Source: Micromonospora sp. MW-13
GTDB taxonomy: Bacteria; Actinomycetota; Actinomycetes; Mycobacteriales; Micromonosporaceae
NCBI RefSeq assembly: GCF_003434305.1
Contig: NZ_QKKX01000005.1
Location: forward strand, 1 to 64,000
Direction: 5' to 3'
Length of the DNA stretch: 64,000 nucleotides
Shown here: piece after piece, positions 50,261 through 59,062 of the stretch
Numbering within the stretch: position 1 is the first letter of the stretch
Layout of the letters: each line of letters opens with the position of its first letter
The notes under the pieces: model-generated
Told to the model about the DNA's origin: nothing
What the model saw: the letters and a program-made list of their open reading frames with translations, nothing else
The model's database searches: none
Made by a program: the position numbers and the translations under genes

Positions 50261-50437
50261 TTATGACGTGTGCGGCTCAGCTCCGTATGTGCCGTTCCAC
50301 GGCATCGAGCCGGCTGCGGACCCCGGCCCGGAGAACCGGAACTGGCAGGTGCCATCGGTGAGCGCGCGGGCGTCGGTCAGCCTCCCACCAGCGAACGAGT
50401 CGCCGGTCGTGATGATCGGCGGTGCGCCGTCCTTCAT
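50261..50437 (-). CDS. Small 58-residue protein coupled to the S9 peptidase gene
   Basis: The ATG overlaps the TGA of the S9 peptidase gene (ATGA). The frame runs 58 codons to a TAA followed at once by a terminator-like hairpin, with third positions mostly G or C. The peptide starts MKDGAPPIITTGDSFAGGRL and has one Cys, a Trp and many Gly/Ser/Thr; no signal peptide or helix is obvious. I do not recognise a family. Coupling, codon pattern and terminator together argue for a real small gene. Confidence 0.55.
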   Translation of the reverse strand: MKDGAPPIITTGDSFAGGRLTDARALTDGTCQFRFSGPGSAAGSMPWNGTYGAEPHTS

Positions 50438-52578
50438 GCCAGGTGGGTACGGAGGAAGTCGAGCTCCAGGCGGAGCAGGCGCTCCGACAGGCCGCCCGCC
50501 GCCATGTGCGTGGCCCCGGTCAGCGGCAGCACCGAGTGCGGCCGGCCCGCGCCGAGCAGCGCCGCCGACAGCCGCAGCGTGTGCGCGGCCACCACGTTGT
50601 CGTCGACCAGGCCGTGCACCAGCAGCAGCGGCCGGGCCGGCTCACCGGACACCGGCCGCTCGGCGGCCAGCTCCAGCAGCGAGTGGTGCGCGTAGACGTC
50701 CACCCCGTCCTCCGGCAGGCCGAGGTAGCGCTCGGTGTACGCGGTGTCGTACAGGGCCCAGTCGGTGACCGGGGCGCCGACGATCCCGCACCGGAACAGC
50801 TCCGGGTGGCGCAGCACCGCCAGCCCGGCCAGCCAGCCGCCGAACGACCAGCCCCGGACGCCGACCCGGCCCAGGTCCAGGTCGGGGTGCTTGCCGGCGA
50901 GCGCGGTCAGCGCGTCGATCTGGTCGGCCAGCACCACGTCGGCCACCCGCCGGTGCACCGCCTTCTCGAACGACGGGGCGACCCCGGGGGTGCCCCGGTT
51001 GTCGACCGTGACCACCGCGAAGCCGGAGTCGGCCCACCACTGCCGTTCCAGCCAGGCCGACCGGGCCGCCACCACCTCCTGGTGCCCCGGGCCGCCGTAG
51101 ACGTCCAGCAGCACCGGCAGCCGGGTGCCCTTGACGTGTTCGGTCGGGTAGAGCACCGCGCTCGGCAGCCGCCGGTCGGTCACCCGCACCATCGTCGGCC
51201 GCGGCGCGTACGGCGGGGTCGCGGCCAGCGAGCGGAGCTGGGCCACCTCCCGGTCGCCGCGCCACACCGACCAGGTGGTCCCCGGCTGGTCCAGCGAGGC
51301 GGTGCCGACCACCAGCGTGTCCCCGCCCACCGCGGCGGTGTGCCAGCCGGGGGTGCCGCTCATCCGGCGGGCGTCCACCCCGCCGCCGATCAGCGTCCGG
51401 ACCCGGTACAGGTGTTGCTGGCTCGGCTCGCCCTCGCTCGCCTCGACCAGCAGGTCGGCCGGGCCGTTGCCGGCGGGTAGCCGGCCCACCACCCGGCGCA
51501 CGTACAGCGAGGGCGGGGTGAGCAGGGTGCCGTCGGCGAAGAGGCAGCGGGCGTCGTACCCGTCGTGGGCCAGCTCGCCGCCGACCAGCACCCGGCCGTC
51601 CGGCAGGTGCGCCGGGGTGCCGGGGATCGGCTCCACCCAGCGCGGGTCGGCCAGCTCCGCGTGCACCTGGGTCTCCCCGGTGCGCGGGTCCACCGCGAGC
51701 ACCAGGCCGTGCTGCTGGGAGCGGCGCAGCACGGTGATCAGCGGGTTGCCGTCGGCCCAGTCGACCGACGTCAGGTACGGGTAGGTCTCCCGGTCCCAGT
51801 GCACGTCGACCCAGCCGCCGTCGAGGTCGAGCAGGTGCAGGCTGACCTCGGCGTTCGGCCCGCCGGCCTGCGGGTACGCGACGCTGGTCGGCGGGCTCGC
51901 CGGCTCCGCCGGGTCGTGCAGGTACCAGCGGGGCAGCCGGGACTCGTCGACCCGGGCGGCCAGCACGCCACGCCCGTCCGGCGCCCACCAGTAGCCCCGG
52001 AACCGGCCGAACTCCTCGGCCGCCACGTGCTCGGCCAGCCCCCAGGTCACCCCGGCGTCCTCGCCGGCCAGCAGGGTGTCGGTGCCGTCGGCCGCCACCA
52101 CCCGCAGCTCGCCCCGGCGCACCCCGTCGGCGGCGTCGGTGACGTACGCCAGCCGCTCGCCGGTCGGGTCCGGTCGCGGGTCGAGGACCGGGCCGGCGGC
52201 GCTCACCTCGACCACGTCCCCGTGCACCAGGTCGGCCCGGAACAGCCGGCCGGCCAGCGCGAAGACCGCCACCCGGCCGGCGGCGTCCAGGGCGTACGAG
52301 CCGATGCCGGCGGCGCTGAGCCGCCGCCGCTCGCGCAGCGCCCGCTCCCCCGGGGAGAGGGCCGCCGGGTCGGCGTCGGCGCCGAGCAGGGCCGCCGGGT
52401 CGGCGACCAGCCGCTCCTCGCCGCTGGTCGGGTCGAGCAGCCAGAGCGCGTCGGCGGGATCCTCCGGACCGGCCGAGCGCAGGAACATCACCCGGGTCCC
52501 GTCGTCGGCCACGGTGACGGCGCGCGGCGCCCCGTGACAGAACCGGCGGGTACGGGCGGCCAGCTCGGGAAAGTCCAC
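50434..52578 (-). CDS. S9-family prolyl oligopeptidase / dipeptidyl-peptidase IV-like
   Basis: A 714-residue serine peptidase, cytoplasmic since no signal peptide is seen. The N-terminal part is a DPP IV-like beta-propeller (for example WGLAEHVAAEEFGRFRGYWW, with the Glu pair that binds substrate N-termini). The C-terminal alpha/beta hydrolase has nucleophile GWSFGG (Ser578), Asp659 (HGLVDDNV) and His691 (GATHM). It would cleave X-Pro or similar dipeptides. The GTG start is 7 bases after a TACGAT element, so the message is probably leaderless; a divergent promoter serves mshB. Confidence 0.9.
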   Translation of the reverse strand: MDFPELAARTRRFCHGAPRAVTVADDGTRVMFLRSAGPEDPADALWLLDPTSGEERLVADPAALLGADADPAALSPGERALRERRRLSAAGIGSYALDAAGRVAVFALAGRLFRADLVHGDVVEVSAAGPVLDPRPDPTGERLAYVTDAADGVRRGELRVVAADGTDTLLAGEDAGVTWGLAEHVAAEEFGRFRGYWWAPDGRGVLAARVDESRLPRWYLHDPAEPASPPTSVAYPQAGGPNAEVSLHLLDLDGGWVDVHWDRETYPYLTSVDWADGNPLITVLRRSQQHGLVLAVDPRTGETQVHAELADPRWVEPIPGTPAHLPDGRVLVGGELAHDGYDARCLFADGTLLTPPSLYVRRVVGRLPAGNGPADLLVEASEGEPSQQHLYRVRTLIGGGVDARRMSGTPGWHTAAVGGDTLVVGTASLDQPGTTWSVWRGDREVAQLRSLAATPPYAPRPTMVRVTDRRLPSAVLYPTEHVKGTRLPVLLDVYGGPGHQEVVAARSAWLERQWWADSGFAVVTVDNRGTPGVAPSFEKAVHRRVADVVLADQIDALTALAGKHPDLDLGRVGVRGWSFGGWLAGLAVLRHPELFRCGIVGAPVTDWALYDTAYTERYLGLPEDGVDVYAHHSLLELAAERPVSGEPARPLLLVHGLVDDNVVAAHTLRLSAALLGAGRPHSVLPLTGATHMAAGGLSERLLRLELDFLRTHLA

Positions 52579-52585
52579 ACGTCGG

Positions 52586-52666
52586 ATCGTAGAGCGGGGC
52601 CGGGGGAGATGTGGCCGACCTGCGTGGACGCGTCGCAACGGCGGGGATTCCACCGCCGGTTAGAGT
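52586..52666. promoter_or_regulatory. Divergent leaderless promoters for the S9 peptidase and mshB
   Basis: TACGAT (52586-52591, minus strand) and TAGAGT (52661-52666, plus strand) each lie 7 bases before a GTG start and face away from each other. Both genes lack ribosome binding sites, fitting leaderless messages. Confidence 0.45.
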
Positions 52667-52673
52667 GACGGTC

Positions 52674-53594
52674 GTGACGACGCTGCCCGACCGCCGGCTC
52701 CTGCTGGTCCACGCGCACCCCGACGACGAGTCCATCGGCACCGGCTCGACGATGGCCCACTACGCCGCCGCCGGCGCGCACGTCACGCTGGTGACCTGCA
52801 CACTCGGCGAGGAGGGTGAGATCCACGTGCCGGAGCTGGCCCAGCTCGCCGCCGCCGAGGCCGACCAGCTCGGCGGGGTCCGGATCGGCGAGCTGGCCGC
52901 CGCCTGCGCCGCGCTTGGCGTCACCGACCACCGCTTCCTCGGCGGCGCGGGCCGCTACCGCGACTCCGGGATGATGGGCCTGGCCACCAACGAGCACCCC
53001 CGGGCGTTCTGGCGGGCCGACCTCGACGAGGCCGCCGGGCACCTGCTGGAGATCATTCGGGAGGTACGCCCGCAGGTGCTGATCACGTACGACCCGAACG
53101 GCTTCTACGGCCACCCCGACCACATCCAGGCGCACCGGGTGGCGATGCGGGCGCACGAGCTGGCCGCCGCCGAGGGGATCGCCCCGGCCAAGGTCTACTG
53201 GACGGCCATGCCGCGCGGCGTGCTGGAGGCCGGACTGAGCCACTTCACCGAGTCGTCGGACAACCCCTTCGGCGGCATCGAGAGCGTCGACGAGCTGCCC
53301 TTCGGCACCCCCGACCCGGAGATCGCCGCCCGGATCGACGCCACCGAGCAGCACGCCGCCAAGGAGGCGGCGATGCGGGCGCACGCGACCCAGATCCCGG
53401 CCACCTCCTGGCTCTACTCGATCGCCGGCAACTTCGGCGCCGAGTTCATGGGGGTGGAGTACTTCACCCTGGCGGTGGGTGAGAAGGGGCCGGGCAGCGG
53501 CCCGTACGGCTGGGAGGACGACCTCTTCGCCGGGCTCGGCCTCGACGACGACGGGTCCGGCCGGGCCCCGGTCACGGCGGCCGGCGTCCGGTGA
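52674..53594 (+). CDS. mshB: Mycothiol biosynthesis deacetylase MshB
   Basis: N-acetyl-1-D-myo-inositol-2-amino-2-deoxy-alpha-D-glucopyranoside deacetylase, a zinc enzyme of mycothiol synthesis in actinobacteria. It has 306 residues. The zinc motif AHPDDE (His15, Asp18) and the second His motif [12 protein letters not shown] are present, with the MshB-specific [14 protein letters not shown] and [19 protein letters not shown] start at VTTLPDRR. The TGA overlaps the GTG of the next membrane-protein gene. Confidence 0.95.
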   Translation: MTTLPDRRLLLVHAHPDDESIGTGSTMAHYAAAGAHVTLVTCTLGEEGEIHVPELAQLAAAEADQLGGVRIGELAAACAALGVTDHRFLGGAGRYRDSGMMGLATNEHPRAFWRADLDEAAGHLLEIIREVRPQVLITYDPNGFYGHPDHIQAHRVAMRAHELAAAEGIAPAKVYWTAMPRGVLEAGLSHFTESSDNPFGGIESVDELPFGTPDPEIAARIDATEQHAAKEAAMRAHATQIPATSWLYSIAGNFGAEFMGVEYFTLAVGEKGPGSGPYGWEDDLFAGLGLDDDGSGRAPVTAAGVR

Positions 53595-54052
53595 CCCTGC
53601 CCGCCGCGCCGATGTCGGTCGTCCCGCCCCAGCCCCCCGCCCCGACCCCGCCGGGCCGGTGGCGGCGGCTGCTCGACGTCGCCCTGCGGGTCGTCGGCGG
53701 CGTGCTGGCCGTGCTCGGCGCGGTGGTGACCGGCCTGCTGGAGCTGATCCTGTCGACCGTCCGGGTCGGCGGGCAGCTCATCGGGGTGTCCGTGCTGGTG
53801 GCCGTCGCCGCCAACATCGCCCTGAGCTGGTTCGCGTACGCGGTGGTCGGCCGCCGGTGGGCGGTGGTCCTGCCGGCGACGCCGTGGTTCGTGCTGATGG
53901 GCGCGGCGGCCGTCCGGACCAGCGAGGGGGACCTGCTGCTCGCCGGGGACAACTGGGTCGGGCTCGCGATGATCGTCGTGGGCGCGATGACCTTCGCGGT
54001 GATGGGCTTCCGACAGGTCCTGGCCCTGCCGCCGGCCCGCCGGAACGGGTGA
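53591..54052 (+). CDS. Membrane protein coupled to mshB (DUF6113-like)
   Basis: A 153-residue protein with a Pro-rich cytoplasmic N-terminus and about four helices. Membrane proteins of this kind (DUF6113-like) commonly follow mshB in actinobacteria. The GTG overlaps the mshB stop (GTGA), so production is coupled. No catalytic motif is visible; function unknown. Confidence 0.75.
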   Translation: MTLPAAPMSVVPPQPPAPTPPGRWRRLLDVALRVVGGVLAVLGAVVTGLLELILSTVRVGGQLIGVSVLVAVAANIALSWFAYAVVGRRWAVVLPATPWFVLMGAAAVRTSEGDLLLAGDNWVGLAMIVVGAMTFAVMGFRQVLALPPARRNG

Positions 54053-54063
54053 TGACGGCGCTC

Positions 54064-54097
54064 AGCCTCCAGTGGTAGATATTCCTGCCAGGAGGCT
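54064..54097. terminator. Inverted repeat after the mshB unit
   Basis: AGCCTCC and GGAGGCT arms enclose a 20-base loop with an A+T-rich centre (TAGATATT), starting 11 bases after the membrane-protein stop. The stem may end the mshB transcript, and TAGATAT could serve as -10 for the next gene. Confidence 0.4.
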
Positions 54098-54133
54098 CGC
54101 CGTCGGGGCGGCCGGTGCGGCGGGAGACGTGCG

Positions 54134-54598
54134 ATGAAGGATCGGTGGCGGGCGTTCGGGGTGCTCGCGGCGGCGCTGTTCGCGGTCAACGTGGTCGCCC
54201 GGGTGGTCATCAGGCTCGGTTTCGACGGCGCCGACACGGCCGCCGACCGGGTCTCGCTGGCGATGTTCCTGGTGATCGGGGCGATCCTCGCGGTGCTGGC
54301 GTTCCGCTGGGGGCAGGACCGCCCGGTGGCCCACTGGGCCGGCGACGTGGCCGTCGCCGTGGGGATCGCGCTGCTGCTGACCGTCCTGGTCGGGCCGCTG
54401 CTGGTCGGGCAGAACCCGGTCGCCGGCGGCGCGGACACCCTGTTGGCCCAGGCCGGGCTCTACCTGTTGGTGGCCACCGCCGGCGTGCTCGTCGGCTACC
54501 TGACCCTCACCGCGCTGGGCCGCGACCACCGCTCCCGGATGCTGAAGCGGTACGCCGAGACCAAGGCGGCGAAGCCGCACCGCCCCGTCCGCCGCTGA
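54134..54598 (+). CDS. Four-helix membrane protein, unknown function
   Basis: A 154-residue protein with about four hydrophobic segments (GVLAAALFAVNVVARVVIRL, then VSLAMFLVIGAILAVLAF, and two further) and a basic C-terminal tail (RDHRSRMLKRYAETKAAKPH). I do not recognise a family. It lies 82 bases after the mshB pair on the same strand and converges with the GNAT gene. Confidence 0.7.
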   Translation: MKDRWRAFGVLAAALFAVNVVARVVIRLGFDGADTAADRVSLAMFLVIGAILAVLAFRWGQDRPVAHWAGDVAVAVGIALLLTVLVGPLLVGQNPVAGGADTLLAQAGLYLLVATAGVLVGYLTLTALGRDHRSRMLKRYAETKAAKPHRPVRR

Positions 54599-54625
54599 CC
54601 ACCTCGCCCGCCCCGGCCGGCCCGG

Positions 54626-55573
54626 TCAGGGGGCGACGCGGGTGAGGTACGTGTGGTGGGTGGTGAAGCCCAGCGCGTGGTAGAGGGTCACCGCGGGGGT
54701 GTTGCGCTGCTCCACCTGGAGGAAGGCGTGGGTGGCGCCGAGCGCCGCGCCCCAGTCGGCCAGGGCCCGGATCACGCGGGTGGCCAGTCCCTGCCGGCGG
54801 GCCCGCGGCAGCACCTCGACCAGGGCCAGGCCGAGCCAGCGGCCCTCGCCGGTGACCGTGCCACGGCCGATGGCGAGCAGCTCGCCGTCGGCGTACACCT
54901 GGGCGAAGCGGACCCGGTCCACGGCGGTGAGCACGTGCCGGGCGGAGTCCGGGAGGCCACCCTTGCGCCCTGCGGCGATCGCGAGCCAGTCGTCCGACGG
55001 CGCGGCGGTCAGCTCGACCGGCGGCAGGTCGGTGCGGTCCGGGCGCAGCGCGGCCAGCGGCACGGTCTGTACCAGCGTCACCGGCCGCGCGCCCCAGCCC
55101 CGCGCGTCCAGCTCGGCGCCGACCGGCACGGCGAGCGGCAACGGCGTGTTGACCATGGCAGGCTGTCCGAGGTCGGCGTACCAGCGCTCGACGGCGTCCA
55201 GCGCGGCCGGCAGCGGCCGGTCCGGGTCGCCGACCGGCAGCGCCGAGTTCGCCCGGCCGGTCCAGCCCCCGGCACTGCGCAGCAGCCAGTCGCCGAGCCG
55301 GCCCCGGGTCGGCGCCGGCCACGCCTCGTCGGCCGCCAGCTCCAGCGCCACGACCGCGGCGGCCGTCGGCCGGCGGGCCGCCGGCACCCGCTTGGCCCGG
55401 TGCACCTCGTCCACCGGGACCTGGAGCTGACCCTGCGCGGTGGCCAGGGTGAGATGGGTCTCGGTCAACTCGACCAGCTCCCCGAGGGCGTCCGAGAAGA
55501 GCGGCCGGCCTTCGCGAATCCCCACAATCCGGCGTACCACGATCCGGTGTCCCACATCCTGCTGTCGGAGCAC
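54626..55573 (-). CDS. GNAT N-acetyltransferase, cg3035/Rv0428c-like
   Basis: A 315-residue protein. The N-terminal 60 residues form an SH3-like barrel (GHRIVVRRIVGIREGRPLFS, then GELVELTETHLTLAT), and the C-terminal 150 residues a GNAT domain with acetyl-CoA loop VLPRARRQGLATRV and LQVEQRNTPAVTLYHALGF. This two-part layout matches the cg3035/Rv0428c subfamily. The GTG start has GGAGGGGG upstream. The substrate is unknown. It is divergent from the ferredoxin gene. Confidence 0.82.
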   Translation of the reverse strand: MLRQQDVGHRIVVRRIVGIREGRPLFSDALGELVELTETHLTLATAQGQLQVPVDEVHRAKRVPAARRPTAAAVVALELAADEAWPAPTRGRLGDWLLRSAGGWTGRANSALPVGDPDRPLPAALDAVERWYADLGQPAMVNTPLPLAVPVGAELDARGWGARPVTLVQTVPLAALRPDRTDLPPVELTAAPSDDWLAIAAGRKGGLPDSARHVLTAVDRVRFAQVYADGELLAIGRGTVTGEGRWLGLALVEVLPRARRQGLATRVIRALADWGAALGATHAFLQVEQRNTPAVTLYHALGFTTHHTYLTRVAP

Positions 55574-55652
55574 GATCGACCCCCTCCCCGGCGAGATACT
55601 AGGCTCTAACCGTCGCGGGTGATCGCGGCGTGTCTTGCGGAGGAGAAGACCG

Positions 55653-55979
55653 GTGACCTACATCATCGCCGAGCCCTGCGTGGATGTGCTCGACAAGGCA
55701 TGCATCGAGGAATGCCCGGTCGACTGCATCTACGAGGGGAACCGGATGCTCTACATCCACCCCGACGAATGCGTCGACTGCGGTGCCTGTGAGCCGGTCT
55801 GCCCGGTCGAGGCGATCTTCTACGAGGACGACGTCCCGGAGCAGTGGAAGGACTACACCGGGGCGAACTACGAGTTCTTCGAGGACCTGGGCTCGCCCGG
55901 CGGCGCCTCGAAGATCGGCAAGGTGGAGAAGGACGCGACGTTCGTCGCGGGCCAGCCGCCGCGCGGAGAAGGCCACTGA
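55653..55979 (+). CDS. fdxA: 7Fe ferredoxin
   Basis: A 108-residue ferredoxin with [3Fe-4S] and [4Fe-4S] clusters. Cysteines at 9, 17, 21, 25, 40, 43, 46 and 50 follow the FdxA/FdxC spacing (EPCVDVLDKACIEECPVDC, then CVDCGACEPVCP). The C-terminal 50-residue acidic extension (YEDDVPEQWKDYTGANYEFF) is typical of this actinobacterial type. GTG start with GGAGGAG upstream. It lies directly before dapC, as in M. tuberculosis Rv1177-Rv1178. Confidence 0.95.
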   Translation: MTYIIAEPCVDVLDKACIEECPVDCIYEGNRMLYIHPDECVDCGACEPVCPVEAIFYEDDVPEQWKDYTGANYEFFEDLGSPGGASKIGKVEKDATFVAGQPPRGEGH

Positions 55980-57085
55980 ACCGGTCCGCACCGGTCTCGT
56001 CGCGGCTGCCCGACTTCACCTGGGACGCCCTGGACGCCGCGGCCACAGTGGCCGCGGCGCACCCGGGCGGCCTGATCAACCTCTCGATGGGCACGCCGGT
56101 CGACCCGGTGCCGCCGGTGATCCGGCAGGCCCTGGCCGACGCGTCCGACGCCCCCGGCTACCCGCTGACCGCCGGAACGCCCGCCCTGCGGGCCGCCATC
56201 GCGGCGTGGGTGGCCCGGGCCTGCGGTGCGGCCGTCGACGGCCTCGGCGTGCTGCCCACCGTCGGCTCCAAGGAGCTGGTGGCGTGGCTGCCCACCCTGC
56301 TCGGCCTCGGCCCCGGTGACGTCGTCGTGGTGCCGTCGGTCTGCTACCCGACCTACGAGGACGGGGCCCGGCTCGCCGGCGCCACCACCGTGCGCACCGA
56401 CGCGCTGACCGCGGTCGGCCCCGACCCCCGGGTCCGGCTGGTCTGGGTGAACTCGCCGGGCAACCCGACCGGCCGGGTGCTGCCCGCCAACCACCTGCGC
56501 AAGGTGGTCGACTGGGCCCGCGAGCGGGGGGCCGTGGTGGCCAGCGACGAGTGCTACCTGCCGTTGGGCTGGTCTGCCGCCGCCGAGCCGGTCTCGGTGC
56601 TCGCGCCCGAGGTCTGCGGCGGGTCGTACGACGGGGTGCTGGCGGTGCACTCGCTGTCCAAGCGCTCCAACCTGGCCGGTTACCGGGCGGGCCTCGTCGC
56701 CGGCGACCCCGCCCTGGTCGCCGAGTTGCTCAAGGTGCGCAAGCACGCCGGCATGATCGTGCCCGCCCCGGTGCAGGCGGCGATGATCGCGGCGCTCGGC
56801 GACCAGGAGCACGCCGACGCCCAGCGGGAGCGCTACCGGGCCCGGCGGGAGCGGCTGCTGGCCGCGTTCACCGGGGCCGGGTTCACGGTCGAGCACTCCG
56901 AGGCCGGGCTCTACCTGTGGATGACCCGGGGCGAGGACTGCTGGGCGACGGTGGACTGGCTGGCCCGCCGGGGCATCCTGGTCGCGGCCGGCGTCTTCTA
57001 CGGCCCGGGCGGCGCGCGGCACGTCCGGGCGGCGCTGACCGAGTCCGACGAGCACGTCGCGGCGGTCGCCGGGCGGCTCGCTTAG
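55976..57085 (+). CDS. dapC: N-succinyldiaminopimelate aminotransferase
   Basis: PLP enzyme of the succinylase route to diaminopimelate and lysine, about 369 residues. It has the GGLINLSMGTPVDPVP start, NSPGNPTG, ASDECYLPLGW with Asp191, and Schiff-base Lys229 (HSLSKRSNLAGYR). No ATG, GTG or TTG lies in frame before the conserved RLPDFTWD. The best start is a CTG overlapping the fdxA stop (CTGA) with GGAGAAGG 3 bases upstream. The next standard start, GTG at 56048, would drop conserved residues. Confidence 0.88.
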   Translation: MNRSAPVSSRLPDFTWDALDAAATVAAAHPGGLINLSMGTPVDPVPPVIRQALADASDAPGYPLTAGTPALRAAIAAWVARACGAAVDGLGVLPTVGSKELVAWLPTLLGLGPGDVVVVPSVCYPTYEDGARLAGATTVRTDALTAVGPDPRVRLVWVNSPGNPTGRVLPANHLRKVVDWARERGAVVASDECYLPLGWSAAAEPVSVLAPEVCGGSYDGVLAVHSLSKRSNLAGYRAGLVAGDPALVAELLKVRKHAGMIVPAPVQAAMIAALGDQEHADAQRERYRARRERLLAAFTGAGFTVEHSEAGLYLWMTRGEDCWATVDWLARRGILVAAGVFYGPGGARHVRAALTESDEHVAAVAGRLA

Positions 57086-57121
57086 CCCTGACCGGGGCGG
57101 GTCGGCGCTCGGCTCTTTGAA

Positions 57122-57182
57122 GATCGTCTGTCGTTCCGCGCGGCGTCACCCGGCGTGTCGTCTCGCTGAACGACAGACGATC
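57122..57182. repeat. Long-loop hairpin element downstream of dapC
   Basis: Perfect 15-bp arms GATCGTCTGTCGTTC and GAACGACAGACGATC are separated by 31 bases, starting 37 bases after the dapC stop. The outer end GATCAAGAG is shared with the element inside alkA. It may be a dapC terminator and also a member of a dispersed repeat family. Confidence 0.6.
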
Positions 57183-57288
57183 AAGAGACCGGGCGCGCGC
57201 TGGGCGGCCCCGGGTGGGGCGTTATCCTCGGTGCCGGACCGAGTCGGGGCGACCTCGACGTGTACCGACCGAAACGCCGAGGTGCGTG

Positions 57289-58308
57289 ATGGTGGACAGC
57301 CCCGGTGGTAACCCACGGGCCGCAGTGGTGGGCACCGGGCTCATCGGCGGCTCGGTCCTGCTCCGACTGCGGGAGCGCGGGATCGATGTCACCGGCTGGG
57401 ACCCGGACGCCGCCACCCGGGCGCAGGGGCGTGCCCGGGGCGTCCCCTTTCCGGACGAGCTGGCCGACGCCGTCCGAGACCGGGACGTGGTGTTCCTCTG
57501 CGGGCCGCTGTCCAGCCTGCCGGAGACCCTGCGCGTCGTCGGCAGGCACGCCGGGGCCGACTGCGTGCTCACCGACGTCGGCAGCACCAAGGGCGGGGTC
57601 GCCGCGTTCGCGGCGGCGCAGGGCTTGACCGGCCGGTTCGTACCGGGGCACCCGATGGCCGGGGCCGAGCGGGCCGGGCTGACCGCCGCCGTCCCCGAAC
57701 TGTTCGACGGCGCGGCCTGGGTGCTCTGCCCGGCGGCGGAGGGCATCGAACGGTTCCGTACGCTCGCCGCCCTGATCATCGACGTCTTCGACGCGCGGAT
57801 CGTCCCGCTGGCGCCGGACGTGCACGACTCGGCGGCGGCGCTCGCCTCGCACATCCCGCACCTGCTGGCCGGCAGCCTGGCCGGCGCGGTGGCCGCCGCC
57901 GACCTGCGGGACGCCGTGCTGGGCCTGGCGGCCGGCAGTTTCCGGGACGGCACCCGGGTCGCCGGGACGCCGGCCATCCGGACGGCGGACATGCTGCTGA
58001 ACAACCGCGACCAGGTCCTCGCCCAGCTCGGCCGGGTCACCGCGATCCTCGACCAGCTCGCCGCCGCGCTGCGCGCCGGCGACGCGGCAGCCCTGGTGGG
58101 GCAGTACCAGCGGGCGCGTGGACTGCGGCTGGCCCTGCTCGACCGGGAGCTGCGCGCCGCCCCGCGCGACTTCCCGCTCGACGGCGACGTGGGCGACGAG
58201 CTGGCGTACCTGCTGTCGCTCGGGTCGGCCGGCGGGTACCTGACCCGGTGCGTGGTGGCGGACGGGCGGGTCACCTACGCCGGTCACCTGCCGGCCACCA
58301 CGGGCTGA
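57289..58308 (+). CDS. tyrA: Prephenate dehydrogenase
   Basis: Tyrosine biosynthesis: oxidative decarboxylation of prephenate (or of arogenate). It has 339 residues. The NAD motif AVVGTGLIGGS (about 13-22), DVGSTKGG, the substrate motif GHPMAGAERAG and the helical-domain SHIPHLLAG segment identify TyrA. I chose the ATG with GAGGTG upstream rather than earlier in-frame starts without one. A C-terminal ACT domain is not present. Confidence 0.92.
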   Translation: MVDSPGGNPRAAVVGTGLIGGSVLLRLRERGIDVTGWDPDAATRAQGRARGVPFPDELADAVRDRDVVFLCGPLSSLPETLRVVGRHAGADCVLTDVGSTKGGVAAFAAAQGLTGRFVPGHPMAGAERAGLTAAVPELFDGAAWVLCPAAEGIERFRTLAALIIDVFDARIVPLAPDVHDSAAALASHIPHLLAGSLAGAVAAADLRDAVLGLAAGSFRDGTRVAGTPAIRTADMLLNNRDQVLAQLGRVTAILDQLAAALRAGDAAALVGQYQRARGLRLALLDRELRAAPRDFPLDGDVGDELAYLLSLGSAGGYLTRCVVADGRVTYAGHLPATTG

Positions 58309-58405
58309 CCGGGTCCGCCCCGGCCAGGCCGCCCGCCGCCCTCGGCCGAGGAGTGCCGGGCAGTGGGCCTGCTCCACCAGACGGGCCGGCAGGGGACACT
58401 TCCTC

Positions 58406-58411
58406 TAGGGT
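58406..58411 (+). promoter_or_regulatory. -10 element for leaderless SIMPL-gene transcript
   Basis: TAGGGT lies 6 bases before the ATG, the same arrangement as at tldD. No distinct -35 box is evident. Confidence 0.45.
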
Positions 58412-58417
58412 GAGGGC

Positions 58418-59062
58418 ATGGTGGACGGACCGGTCGTGGCGGTACGCGGCGAGGCGTACCGGGAAGTCGCTCCCGAACTGGCCCGGTTCTCGGTGACCGC
58501 GACGGCCCGGGACCGGGACCGGGAGGCCGTCCTGGCCCGGCTCGCCGAGCGGGCCGCCGCCGTGCGGGTGCTGCTCGACGCCGCCGAACCGGCCGTCAGC
58601 CGCCGGGAGACCGGTGACCTGCGGGTCTGGCCGGAGACGCGGCGCTCCGGCGAGCGGGTGGTGGCCTGGCACGGCAGCGTGGCCACCAGCGTCACCGTCA
58701 CCGACTTCACCGCGCTGGGCGAGCTGATGCTCCGCCTGGCCGACCAGGACCAGGTCGAGGTCGCCGGCCCCGCCTGGTCGCTGCGCCCGGACAGCCCGGC
58801 GTACCGGGAGGCGCGGCACGCCGCGATCGCCGACGCGCTGGCCCGCGCCCGGGAGTACGCCGAGGCGCTGGGCGCCCGGGTGACCGCGCTGCTGGAGCTG
58901 GCCGACACCGGGCTGGCCCCGCAGCCGATGATGGCCCGCGCCGCGTTCAAGTCCGGCGGGCCGTCGGCCGCCCCGCCGGAGCTGGAGCTGGACCCGCAGC
59001 CGCAGACCGTGCACGCGGCCGTCGAGGCCCGGTTCACGATCTCCGAGCCGGTCCTCGGCTGA
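58418..59062 (+). CDS. SIMPL-domain (DUF541) protein, cytoplasmic form
   Basis: A 214-residue SIMPL-domain protein: VVAVRGEAYREVAPELARFS, the internal SVTVTDFTALGELMLRLADQ, then a helix-rich part with YREARHAAIADALARAREYA and the closing VEARFTISEPV. Most relatives are exported; this one has no signal peptide, so it is probably cytoplasmic. Its function is unknown. It is coupled to the next gene by TGATG. Confidence 0.82.
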   Translation: MVDGPVVAVRGEAYREVAPELARFSVTATARDRDREAVLARLAERAAAVRVLLDAAEPAVSRRETGDLRVWPETRRSGERVVAWHGSVATSVTVTDFTALGELMLRLADQDQVEVAGPAWSLRPDSPAYREARHAAIADALARAREYAEALGARVTALLELADTGLAPQPMMARAAFKSGGPSAAPPELELDPQPQTVHAAVEARFTISEPVLG

